A DNA stretch of 12,879 nt from Candidatus Falkowbacteria bacterium CG10_big_fil_rev_8_21_14_0_10_43_10 (GTDB lineage: Bacteria > Patescibacteriota > Patescibacteriia > Patescibacteriales > XYC2-FULL-47-12), in contig PFAR01000011.1 of the NCBI GenBank assembly GCA_002773655.1, forward strand, positions 269 through 13,147, read 5' to 3'. Shown here piece after piece: positions 5,954 to 12,808 of this stretch (positions within the stretch are counted from its first letter, which is position 1; every line of letters begins with the position of its first letter). The notes under the pieces were generated by a model, which saw only the letters and a program-made list of their open reading frames with translations, was not told where the DNA came from and did not search any database. The translations under genes were made by a program, and so were the position numbers.

Positions 5954-7159
5954 AAACTTATAACTGTCTGATTTACGATGATACGCCGCTAGCCCTTTCG
6001 CTAAAATCTCCATCGCTTCTTTTAACTCTTTAATATTTAAAACAAAAGCGATTCTGACCTCGTCCCGGCCCAAACCCTTGGTAATGTAAAAATCTTCGGC
6101 TGGCGTTACCATTACGGTATTTTTATTATAGTTGAATCCAGTCAGCATGAATTTAACAAAATCCTCCGCGTTTTTTACCGGCAGTTTGGCGATGATGTAA
6201 AAAGCTCCCTGGGGCTCGCGGCAGACCACGCCCGGCATTTTTTTCAGAGCGTTCAGAACGACGTCCCGCCGCTTTTTATATTCAGCCGCTATTTTTTTAG
6301 TGTACGGCCCGGCGTTGGACAGAGCGGGCACAAGGCCAATCTGCTCTAAGGTGGGGACCGACAACCTGGTCATGGCGAATTTTAAGATAGACCGCATCGC
6401 TTCTTTGTTATAACTGGCGACACAGCCGATGCGCGCTCCAGGACAGGAAAACCGCTTGGAAGCGCTGTCCACCACTATGGCGCAGTCTTTGGCCCGGGGA
6501 AGCTGTAATATGCTAACCGGCTTGCCCTGAAAAATAATTTCCCGGTAGGTTTCATCGGAAATAATAAAAATATTATGTTCCCTGGCGATTTTTACCAAAA
6601 CGGCCAAATCTTTTTTTGCCCAAAGCATGCCGGTGGGATTATTGGGGTTGATAATAATTATGCCCCTGGTCCGCCGGTTAATCTTGCTCTTAATTTCCTT
6701 AATCGGAGGCAGAGCGAAATTATTTTCTACTTTCAAAGTTACCGGCGTTAACTTTACGCCGGACATAGTGGCAAACCCTTTATAACTGGCGTAAAATGGT
6801 TCAAAAATCAAAAACTCGTCCCCCGGGTCAGCCACGGCTGTAATAGCTAATAAAATTGCCTCCGCGCCGCCCATGGTCGGAATAATATCGGCTGGCTTCA
6901 ATTTTAAGCCGAAGCCGCGGTAATACTTTACCCAGGCGGCGGTGTGCTCTTTAATTCCCGGGGAGGGCGCATAGGGAAGAATTTTTTTCTGATAACTCCT
7001 GATAGCGGGAAAAAAAGAAGCTGGCGGAGCGATATCCGGGTCCCCGACATTTATTTTAAAGACTTTGATTCCCCTTTTCTCCGCCTCTAAAACCAAAGGT
7101 AAAAATTTTCTGATGGGCGAGGAAAAAATATTTTGCCCCCGCCGGGAAATTTTAGGCAT
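5951..7159 (-). CDS. PLP-dependent class I/II aminotransferase (aspartate aminotransferase-like)
   Basis: The 402-residue length fits fold-type I aminotransferases. Visible motifs are PSPGIKEHTAAWVKYY (65-80) near the substrate entrance, MGGAEAI (96-102) for cofactor phosphate, NPNNPTG (171-177) with the pyridoxal-contacting Asn, SDETY (201-205) with the Asp that pairs with the pyridine nitrogen, SASKRFS (232-238) with Lys235 as the probable Schiff-base lysine, and GARIGC (241-246) with the phosphate-binding Arg. It would transfer amino groups between amino and keto acids in the cytoplasm; the exact substrate cannot be fixed. It lies 17 nt downstream of recA on the same strand and is probably cotranscribed, although no functional link to recA is obvious. 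No Shine-Dalgarno motif is seen. Confidence 0.88.
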   Translation of the reverse strand: MPKISRRGQNIFSSPIRKFLPLVLEAEKRGIKVFKINVGDPDIAPPASFFPAIRSYQKKILPYAPSPGIKEHTAAWVKYYRGFGLKLKPADIIPTMGGAEAILLAITAVADPGDEFLIFEPFYASYKGFATMSGVKLTPVTLKVENNFALPPIKEIKSKINRRTRGIIIINPNNPTGMLWAKKDLAVLVKIAREHNIFIISDETYREIIFQGKPVSILQLPRAKDCAIVVDSASKRFSCPGARIGCVASYNKEAMRSILKFAMTRLSVPTLEQIGLVPALSNAGPYTKKIAAEYKKRRDVVLNALKKMPGVVCREPQGAFYIIAKLPVKNAEDFVKFMLTGFNYNKNTVMVTPAEDFYITKGLGRDEVRIAFVLNIKELKEAMEILAKGLAAYHRKSDSYKF

Positions 7160-7176
7160 AATTTAAAATAATATTT

Positions 7177-8241
7177 TTAAACTTCCTGTATTTCTCTCGC
7201 CTTAACTTCGCTTAAAATTCTTTTTCTTATTTCTTTCATTAATTTCTGGTTGCCGCGCAAATAACCTTTGGCTACCTCCCGGCCCACTCCTAATTTTTCT
7301 TCGCCATAGCTGTACGAATTGCCTGACTTGCCTATGACCCCGTAGGCAATCCCCATATCCAGCAAATCCCCGGAGATGGAAATGCCTTCATTGTACATGA
7401 TATCAAACTCGGTAGTGCGGAACGGCGGCGCCACTTTATTTTTTACGATTTTCACTTTGACGCGGTTGCCGATAATCTTTTCTCCCTGTTTAATCTGCGC
7501 ACTGCGGCGAACCTCAACCCGCACGGAAGAATAAAATTTCAGGGCGTTGCCGCCGGGAGTAACTTCCGGATTGCCGAAAAATACGCCGATTTTATGGCGG
7601 ATCTGATTAATAAAAATTACCACTGCCTGGGATTTGGAAACAACGCCGGAAAGCTTGCGCAATGCCTGGCTCATTAAGCGCGCCTGCAGGCCCATGTGGC
7701 TGTCTCCCATATCGCCCTCAATCTCCGCTTTCGGAACTAAAGCGGCGACAGAATCTATTACTATCACGTCAACCGCGTTAGAGCGCACCAGCGTTTCCAC
7801 GATTTCCAGCGCCTGCTCGCCCGTGTCCGGCTGGGAAATAAGCATTTCGTTAATATCAACTCCGATCGTTTTCGCGTAATCGGGGTCAAGCGCGTGTTCC
7901 GCGTCAACGAAAGCGGCTATCCCGCCCATCTTCTGCACTTCCGCCACCACATGCTGGGCTAAAGTCGTCTTTCCCGAAGCTTCCGGGCCGAAAACCTCAA
8001 TAATTCTTCCCCGCGGCATGCCATTGCCTAGAGCGATATCAAGAGAAAGGCAGCCGGTCGGCACACCCTCCACTATCATTCCTTTAGCCTCACCCAGCCT
8101 CATAATAGCTCCGTCGCCGAACCTTTGCTTAATTTGGCTGACTGCTTCTTCCGTCGCCTTTAATTTCATCTCCCGATTATATTCCCGTCCATCCTCCCTG
8201 CCCTCCATCGCCTTCATTTTAAATTTTTCATCTTTTGACAT
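7177..8241 (-). CDS. recA: Recombinase RecA
   Basis: RecA forms ATP-dependent filaments on single-stranded DNA, performs strand exchange and, where LexA exists, activates the SOS response. The 354-residue protein has Walker A GPEASGKT (85-92), Walker B VIVIDSV (159-165), the polymerisation and ATP-contact segment FVDAEHALDP (111-120), and the DNA-binding L2 region with NQIRHKIGVFFGNPEVTPGGNALKFYSS (212-239). The core is canonical. The N terminus carries about 25 extra charged residues (rich in K, E and R) before the usual start of homology (ATEEAVSQIKQRFG). The C terminus ends soon after KRILSEVKAREIQEV without the long acidic tail of E. coli RecA. It lies 35 nt after the RodZ-like gene and 17 nt before the aminotransferase gene, suggesting an operon. 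TTTTTATG precedes the start with no Shine-Dalgarno motif. Confidence 0.97.
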   Translation of the reverse strand: MSKDEKFKMKAMEGREDGREYNREMKLKATEEAVSQIKQRFGDGAIMRLGEAKGMIVEGVPTGCLSLDIALGNGMPRGRIIEVFGPEASGKTTLAQHVVAEVQKMGGIAAFVDAEHALDPDYAKTIGVDINEMLISQPDTGEQALEIVETLVRSNAVDVIVIDSVAALVPKAEIEGDMGDSHMGLQARLMSQALRKLSGVVSKSQAVVIFINQIRHKIGVFFGNPEVTPGGNALKFYSSVRVEVRRSAQIKQGEKIIGNRVKVKIVKNKVAPPFRTTEFDIMYNEGISISGDLLDMGIAYGVIGKSGNSYSYGEEKLGVGREVAKGYLRGNQKLMKEIRKRILSEVKAREIQEV

Positions 8242-8276
8242 AAAAATAATTTATTAGTTTATTATACTTCAATAAA

Positions 8277-8951
8277 TTAATTTTCAACCAGCACCTGCCT
8301 TACGGCTTCCACGTCTCTTCCATATCTCTTCTTGGCATTGATATTTATTATGTTAATTCCCTGTTTTAAATTTATAGTTTCCTTAAACGCTCCGCTCTCG
8401 TCGCTTAACACCTCTTTTTCATTAATAAAGACTCGGACATTATTTTCCGTCTGCCCGGCAACCTCTATTTTATTCTCATTGCTGATGTAACTGGCGGGCG
8501 GAAAAGTGATTAAGAGCTCGGGAGGGGCGATAATTCTCTTAACTCTCAGGCCCAGGTAAGCGAACCCCAAAACGACGGTTACCAACAGTATAATATTGCG
8601 CAATAATTTAGGCAAGGATATAAAATAATATTTTTTCGCCCGCTGGCGGCTGAAAATTTTATCTTTTTTTTCCGTATCATCGGCCGAGGATTGCTCCTCC
8701 TTAAAAAGCGGCAGCATATCCTTATAGTTAAGCCCCAGATAAGCGCAGTATTCGCGCAAAAAATTTTTGCCGTAAATCCCCTCCGGCAGCTTATTATACC
8801 CGCCCGCCTCCAGCGCCTCCAGATACTTAATGTCAATTTTTGTGTATTTGGCCGCCTCTGCTAGACCGTGGTTTGCTATCTTTCTCCGCTCCTGCAAAAT
8901 TTCCCCTAAAGACAAATTGGATATATTTTTTCTTTTAAAATTCAGCTGCAT
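8277..8951 (-). CDS. RodZ-like membrane protein with HTH_25 domain and extracytoplasmic beta domain
   Basis: The 224-residue protein starts with a Cro/CI-type helix-turn-helix at about 14-80 (LGEILQERRKIA ... AAKYTKIDIKYLEALEAGGYNKLPEGIYGKNFLREYCAYLGL), the pattern of the RodZ N-terminal domain. A charged linker (85-110) and one membrane helix (about 115-135) follow. The external domain at about 145-222 resembles the Glucodextranase-B/Ig-like domain (VAGQTENNVRVFINEKEV ... GINIININA). RodZ links MreB to the cell wall and sets cell shape, while some relatives also bind nucleic acid. No mreB is present here, so the shape role is inferred from the family. It is first in the probable operon with recA. 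Its start has TTTTATTTTATG and no Shine-Dalgarno motif. Confidence 0.85.
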   Translation of the reverse strand: MQLNFKRKNISNLSLGEILQERRKIANHGLAEAAKYTKIDIKYLEALEAGGYNKLPEGIYGKNFLREYCAYLGLNYKDMLPLFKEEQSSADDTEKKDKIFSRQRAKKYYFISLPKLLRNIILLVTVVLGFAYLGLRVKRIIAPPELLITFPPASYISNENKIEVAGQTENNVRVFINEKEVLSDESGAFKETINLKQGINIININAKKRYGRDVEAVRQVLVEN

Positions 8952-9071
8952 AAAATAAAAAACTATAAATTATTTATTTGCATAGTTCGCAATTTGAGGT
9001 ATTCGCATTTGCCCTGTGAAATTGCCTATAAAATTATTTCTGGGGTGAATTTGTAGATTCGCGTTATAATT
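8952..9071 (-). promoter_or_regulatory. Upstream region of the rodZ-like/recA/aminotransferase operon
   Basis: This AT-rich stretch holds no gene. A weak promoter candidate on the minus strand is TTGCGA (8992-8987) and TTTATA (8969-8964), 17 nt apart, which would give a nearly leaderless transcript. The -35 box overlaps the first of two direct repeats on the plus strand, TTCGCAATTTG (8986-8996) and TTCGCATTTG (9002-9011), 16 bp apart. A further TTCGCG lies at 9058-9063. These could be operator sites. Confidence 0.3.
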
Positions 9072-9091
9072 AAAAAAGGAACAAAAGTTCC
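9072..9091 (-). terminator. Intrinsic terminator after the pilin-like gene
   Basis: On the minus strand GGAAC (9091-9087), a TTTT loop and GTTCC (9082-9078) are followed directly by six T (9077-9072), about 40 nt after the pilin-like gene. The stem is only 5 bp. The same sequence contains GAAC-N4-GTTC, the core of the Gram-positive LexA box, and lies about 130 nt upstream of the recA operon, so an operator role is a rival reading. Confidence 0.55.
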
Positions 9092-9130
9092 CCCATTGCC
9101 AATTGTCAATTGTAAACTGCCGAATGTCAA

Positions 9131-9535
9131 TCAAGGCGCCTGATACCAGGTTTGGTTGGCGGCTTGGAAAGCTTTATACGTGAAACTGATGATCGTCCAG
9201 GCGGCAAAAACAATAATTATGCCGATAATGGCATTTTTTAAAATGCTCTTCGCTTTTTCCGTCTGTTCGCTTTTGCCGGCGGAAATAATCATCATCACCC
9301 CGCCGTAAATAAACATTAATAAAGTCAAACCGCCGACAATTCCTAAAATCATATTAGCGACATTTATTCCGATCTGAACAAAATCATTAAGCTGACAATT
9401 ACCACTTTCCTTGCATGAAATATTATCCCAAAGCCCGGCGGCTAAAGTATTACTAACAAAAACATTAAAACAAAACAACAATGAAATAATCATCAACACT
9501 GCGGTTAAATTTTTTTTCTTAAAAAAAATTTTCAT
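9131..9535 (-). CDS. Small pilin-like protein (T4SS pilin/TrbC-VirB2 type)
   Basis: From ATG at 9535 the protein has 134 residues. A basic N terminus (MKIFFKKKN) and hydrophobic core at 10-32 form a signal peptide with a likely cleavage near LAAG (31-34). A short external segment contains C41 and C47, which may form a disulfide. Two membrane helices follow (about 58-86 and 102-122), joined by a charged turn, SAGKSEQTEKAKS (85-97). This layout, with MFIYGGVMMIISAGK and AIIGIIIVFAAW, is the common CPR 'pilin' family related to TrbC/VirB2. It may form a surface or conjugation-like structure, but no other secretion genes are here. The frame is open upstream to 9688, but that part overlaps the solute-binding gene and reads through a repeat. 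The start at 9535 is chosen for its signal peptide. It is 70 nt downstream of the solute-binding gene. Confidence 0.82.
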   Translation of the reverse strand: MKIFFKKKNLTAVLMIISLLFCFNVFVSNTLAAGLWDNISCKESGNCQLNDFVQIGINVANMILGIVGGLTLLMFIYGGVMMIISAGKSEQTEKAKSILKNAIIGIIIVFAAWTIISFTYKAFQAANQTWYQAP

Positions 9536-9608
9536 AATCTCGTTGCGTGCGCCCAAGGCACAGCCGCGCTTGCCCGCATAGGCGGTGCGCAGCCAGGGGG
9601 CAGGCTTA
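9536..9608 (-). repeat. GC-rich repeat starting at the stop codon (copy 2)
   Basis: Read on the minus strand, the TAA stop of the solute-binding gene opens TAAGCCTGCCC, shared exactly with 5953-5943, and a further CTGCGCA is shared too. The block fills the whole 70-nt gap up to the pilin-like start. It is strikingly GC-rich compared with the sequence on either side and contains imperfect self-complementary stretches. It is likely a longer copy of the same dispersed element. Confidence 0.6.
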
Positions 9609-10988
9609 CTTGATTGTCTGTTGTATCTTTTTGGCCGCCGTTCCGATGGCTTTGTCCATGTTTTTTGGATCAAGCAGAGCCTGCTCAATCATTTCGCCCA
9701 CAATAACCTCGGCCGCGTTATAATCATTGCCCTTATACCAAGTCCGGGCTGTTAAGAGCTGGCTGGCGAAAGGATTTAATTCGCTGTCATTCAGCTGCGG
9801 TTCTATCAGCGAGCGCAAAGCAGCCGGCTTTTTGGCTTTGGCTAAATAATTTTTCGCGTTTTCCGCCCGGGCGGCGAACTGGACAAAATCCCAGGCTTCG
9901 TCAGTATAAGCGCTCCGGTTGGAAACAGTTTCCAGCCAAAAATTGGCAAAATTTACATCACTAGGGTTGCCCTCAATCTGCAGCATTTTGCTGACGCCGA
10001 AGTTAAGGCGGGGAGCCTGGGCCTTGATCTGCGGAATGTGGTAAGCATAACCGAAAAAGAAAGCCAGCCGCCCCTCGGTAAAGGCCTGCAGGGAATCAGG
10101 CATCTCTTTATTCCAAGAATAAACCTCCTTGATGGGGTTGGCAAAATCGGTATAAAAGCGCAAAGCTTCCAAGCCAGGGGCATAGCCGGCGGCCAGTCCT
10201 TTCGGAGTCCGCTGAAAAGAGACGTCGCCGTCAGCCGTAGTCATCTCCGCCCCGTTCTGCATCATTAACAATGATAAAATGTCGCTATAGCGCTCAATAT
10301 TTCCGCTTGAGCCCAGGGCGGCTCCCGACTGCGTAATAATTCCGTCGCTGTTCTGTTTAGTGAGTTTTTTGACGCTTGCTAAAAATTCCTCGTTCCAATA
10401 CTGGGGAATATTCACCACGCCGGCGCTGTTTAACAAATCGCGGTTATAAAACAGCGCCATGGTATCCACGCTTAACGGCAACCCGTAAATCTCATTGTTA
10501 ATCACCGCGTTATCGTATACCGAATCGACGAAAAGATCTCTAATCTGATTTGGGTTTATGCTGCTGGTTGTTATCAGCTTAATGGTTTCCTCTTTCTTCA
10601 GCGTCCCTACTATGACCGGATAGGCCATGGTTATCTGCGGCGGCAGGGGCATAATTTTATTTTGGTAGCGGCGAGACCAGCCGGCATGAAGGGAAAAAAT
10701 ATCCGGCCCCCTGTTTTCGGCTAAACTGTCTATCAATTCCTTTTCATACTCTTCATAACGCAACTTCTTATAGTTGATGGTGATGTTGGGATGTATGGCC
10801 TTATAAGCGGCGATAATATCGGCAAAAGTTTCCTGACCGTCCCAAACCCGCCAGTAATTAAGCGTGATCGGCTGGACTTTTTCTTTTTCCTCCTCGCCTA
10901 CCGTATTTTTGCATCCAAAAGCGGAGGTGGCAATAAATATTAATATCAAACCAACAAACAATAATTTAAATTTAATATTTTTTTGCAT
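9606..10988 (-). CDS. Extracellular solute-binding lipoprotein (family 1, sugar-type)
   Basis: From ATG at 10988 the protein has 460 residues. It has a lipoprotein-type signal: basic MQKNIKFK, a hydrophobic core at 9-24, and Cys26 after S-A-F-G as the probable lipid-modified residue (the lipobox is slightly off consensus). The mature part reads ITLNYWRVWDGQETFADIIAAYKAIHPNITINYKKL, typical of family 1 binding proteins of ABC importers, followed by EGRLAFFFGYAYHIPQIK and a C-terminal helical lobe. It would bind a ligand, possibly sugar, outside the membrane. No permease or ATPase gene adjoins it; the next gene is a pilin-like protein. An in-frame ATG at 11009 would add seven residues (MYNRRCF). 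The later start is preferred because the signal peptide begins there and a TATAAT (11013-11008) overlaps the earlier ATG. Confidence 0.85.
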   Translation of the reverse strand: MQKNIKFKLLFVGLILIFIATSAFGCKNTVGEEEKEKVQPITLNYWRVWDGQETFADIIAAYKAIHPNITINYKKLRYEEYEKELIDSLAENRGPDIFSLHAGWSRRYQNKIMPLPPQITMAYPVIVGTLKKEETIKLITTSSINPNQIRDLFVDSVYDNAVINNEIYGLPLSVDTMALFYNRDLLNSAGVVNIPQYWNEEFLASVKKLTKQNSDGIITQSGAALGSSGNIERYSDILSLLMMQNGAEMTTADGDVSFQRTPKGLAAGYAPGLEALRFYTDFANPIKEVYSWNKEMPDSLQAFTEGRLAFFFGYAYHIPQIKAQAPRLNFGVSKMLQIEGNPSDVNFANFWLETVSNRSAYTDEAWDFVQFAARAENAKNYLAKAKKPAALRSLIEPQLNDSELNPFASQLLTARTWYKGNDYNAAEVIVGEMIEQALLDPKNMDKAIGTAAKKIQQTIK

Positions 10989-11088
10989 AAAACAACGCCG
11001 GTTATACATTATAAGTTATATGTTATTTTATAGTATACCAAATTTTAAAAAAAATAACTAATGGCCTGTGTTGCTATCCTCCTTCCCG

Positions 11089-11160
11089 TGTCATTCCCGC
11101 TGCGGAATTCCCGCTGGAGTTTATCCCGTATTTTGATGCGAGGCGGGAATGACAGCAAAA
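11089..11160. repeat. Palindromic repeat element downstream of comM
   Basis: Perfect 12-bp arms TGTCATTCCCGC (11089-11100) and GCGGGAATGACA (11143-11154) enclose 42 bp holding a second near-palindrome around GCGGAATTCCCGC. Beyond the arm, 11149-11160 repeats (inverted) the 12-mer TTTTGCTGTCAT found at 3003-3014. It begins just after the comM stop codon, so it could act as a 3' RNA hairpin for comM; there is no T tract. Confidence 0.82.
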
Positions 11161-12681
11161 TCAATTCTCCACTTTCGGCCGGTACTGCAATGCCTCCGCT
11201 ATGTGCGCGGTTTGGATATTTTGCCCGCCGGCCAAATCCGCAATCGTGCGCGCCAGCTTTAAAACGCGGTAATAGGCGCGGGCCGATAAGTGCAGCTGCT
11301 CCACCGCGCTGCGGAGCAGAGTATACGACTCTTCGTTTATCTTGCATATTTCTTTCACTTGATTGGACGACATCTCGGAATTAACGATAATTTTGCCGCC
11401 CTTAAATCGTTCGCGCTGTATCTCCCTTGCCTGTTCAATCCGGCCGCGGATGACAGCGGATTTTTCTCCCAGGTCTTCTCCGGACAACTTTTCAAACTTC
11501 AGCCGCGGCACTTCCAAATGGAGGTCAATCCGATCTAAAATCGGGCCGCTGATCTTTTTCTGGTAATTGATTATCTGGGTAGTGGTGCAGGTGCATTGTT
11601 TTTCCGGATCGGTTTTATACCCGCAGGGGCAGGGATTCATGGCGGCTACCAAAATAAACTTGGCCGGAAACTGCAGGGAGCCGGAGGCGCGGGAGATGCT
11701 GACAACGCCGTCTTCGAGCGGCTGGCGCAAATTTTCCAGCAGCGGCCGGGGAAACTCGGCAAACTCATCCAAAAACAGCACGCCGCGATGGGCTAAAGAA
11801 ATCTCTCCCGGCCGGGGCCAGGTTCCCCCGCCGACTAAAGCCGCGCCGCTGGCCGTATGGTGCGGCGTCCGGAAAGGCCGGGTGGTGATGAGGGCTTTTC
11901 CTCCCGGCAGCGCTCCGGCCACGCTGTAAATTTTTGTTATTTCCAAAGCTTCATTTAATGTCAGTTTCGGCAGGATAGACGGCATGGTCTGCGCCAGCAA
12001 GGTTTTGCCTGATCCCGGCGGCCCGGACATCAAGACATTGTGCGCGCCGGCGGCGGCGATCTCAAGCGCCCGCTTCGCCTGCTCCTGCCCCCGCACATGC
12101 GCCATGTCATGGATGGTTTCAATATCGCCGAACTTTATATCAGAGTGCTCCAGGGGGCTGATTTTTTCCCGGCCCTCTAAATGGTTAATCAGCTGCTTTA
12201 AAAATTTAACCGGTATTATCTCTAAATCTTTAATCAGCTTGGCTTCATTGGCGTTAGCTTCGGGGACGTATAATTTTTCTATCCCCAGCCTCCGGGCGGC
12301 AATAGCGATAGGAAGGATGCCGTTGACCGAGCGGACCATGCCGTCTAAAGCCAGCTCGCCTATGAACAGCTCCTTTCCGCCGGAAATAAAATTAATGTTG
12401 CCGGTGGCGCTGAGAATGCTGACGGCGATAGGCAAATCATAGCTTGGCCCCTGTTTGCGCAAATCAGCCGGGGCTAAGTTAACCGCCAGTTTTTTATGGG
12501 GAAAATCACGCCCGCTGTTTATGACTGCGCTGCGCACCCGCTCTTTTGCTTCCTGCACGGCCGTGTCCGGCAGTCCGACGATAATAAAACTGCCGATTGA
12601 TCCCGGCACAATCTGGGCTTCCACCTCCACCAGCGCCCCATCCAGGCCGACGACCGCCGCTGATAATATTTTTGATGCCAT
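11161..12681 (-). CDS. comM: YifB/ComM family Mg-chelatase-like AAA+ ATPase
   Basis: The 506-residue length matches ComM/YifB. An N-terminal Lon-protease-like (ChlI) domain covers about 1-165, with VVGLDGALVEVEAQI, IVGLPDTAVQEAKERVRSA and NLAPADLRKQGPSYDLPIA. The AAA+ module has Walker A GPPGSGKT (220-227), HHTASGAALVGGG (274-286), Walker B VLFLDEFAEF (301-310) and a probable arginine finger in GPILDRIDLH (379-388, R384). A CPCGY ... CTC cysteine cluster (351-365) could bind zinc. The C-terminal domain ends in YRVLKLARTIADLAG. ComM is a branch-migration helicase that helps integrate incoming DNA in natural transformation, so with RecA and the pilin-like gene this hints at DNA uptake. A GAG just before the ATG is the nearest thing to a ribosome binding site. 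It ends in TGA. Confidence 0.95.
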   Translation of the reverse strand: MASKILSAAVVGLDGALVEVEAQIVPGSIGSFIIVGLPDTAVQEAKERVRSAVINSGRDFPHKKLAVNLAPADLRKQGPSYDLPIAVSILSATGNINFISGGKELFIGELALDGMVRSVNGILPIAIAARRLGIEKLYVPEANANEAKLIKDLEIIPVKFLKQLINHLEGREKISPLEHSDIKFGDIETIHDMAHVRGQEQAKRALEIAAAGAHNVLMSGPPGSGKTLLAQTMPSILPKLTLNEALEITKIYSVAGALPGGKALITTRPFRTPHHTASGAALVGGGTWPRPGEISLAHRGVLFLDEFAEFPRPLLENLRQPLEDGVVSISRASGSLQFPAKFILVAAMNPCPCGYKTDPEKQCTCTTTQIINYQKKISGPILDRIDLHLEVPRLKFEKLSGEDLGEKSAVIRGRIEQAREIQRERFKGGKIIVNSEMSSNQVKEICKINEESYTLLRSAVEQLHLSARAYYRVLKLARTIADLAGGQNIQTAHIAEALQYRPKVEN

Positions 12682-12737
12682 CTCGTTAGTTAATTAGTTA
12701 AATAGTTAATTTAAATCGAAACTGTTTAACTGTCTAC

Positions 12738-12746
12738 AGTATAACA
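12738..12746 (-). promoter_or_regulatory. Extended -10 promoter for comM with overlapping palindrome
   Basis: On the minus strand TGTTATACT (12746-12738) is an extended -10 (TGn plus TATACT). A poor -35, TTATGG (12766-12761), lies 17 nt upstream. Transcription would start near 12731, leaving a leader of about 50 nt of repeated GTTAATTA-like sequence. A palindrome ACTGT-CT-ACAGT (12729-12740) covers the start point, with another ACTGT at 12721, and could be an operator. Confidence 0.5.
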
Positions 12747-12808
12747 TAATCATCAGCGGACCATAACAGTAAAGATATTAAAATTAATAAAATAAATCCA
12801 GCACCTTG

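Noticed and set aside
9065..9070. A perfect TATAAT on the plus strand
   Set aside because: There is no plausible -35 box at the right distance and no plus-strand gene downstream.
9536..9688. A longer N terminus for the pilin-like protein, starting inside the solute-binding gene
   Set aside because: It overlaps that gene in another frame and translates the GC-rich repeat; it would bury the signal peptide internally.
11061..11384. A 107-codon plus-strand frame
   Set aside because: It is antisense to the comM 3' end and crosses the palindromic element; no family resemblance.
11567..12697. Several plus-strand open frames (for example 11567-11929 and 11984-12442)
   Set aside because: They are antisense to the well-supported comM gene and read as low-information Ser/Arg/Pro-rich sequence.
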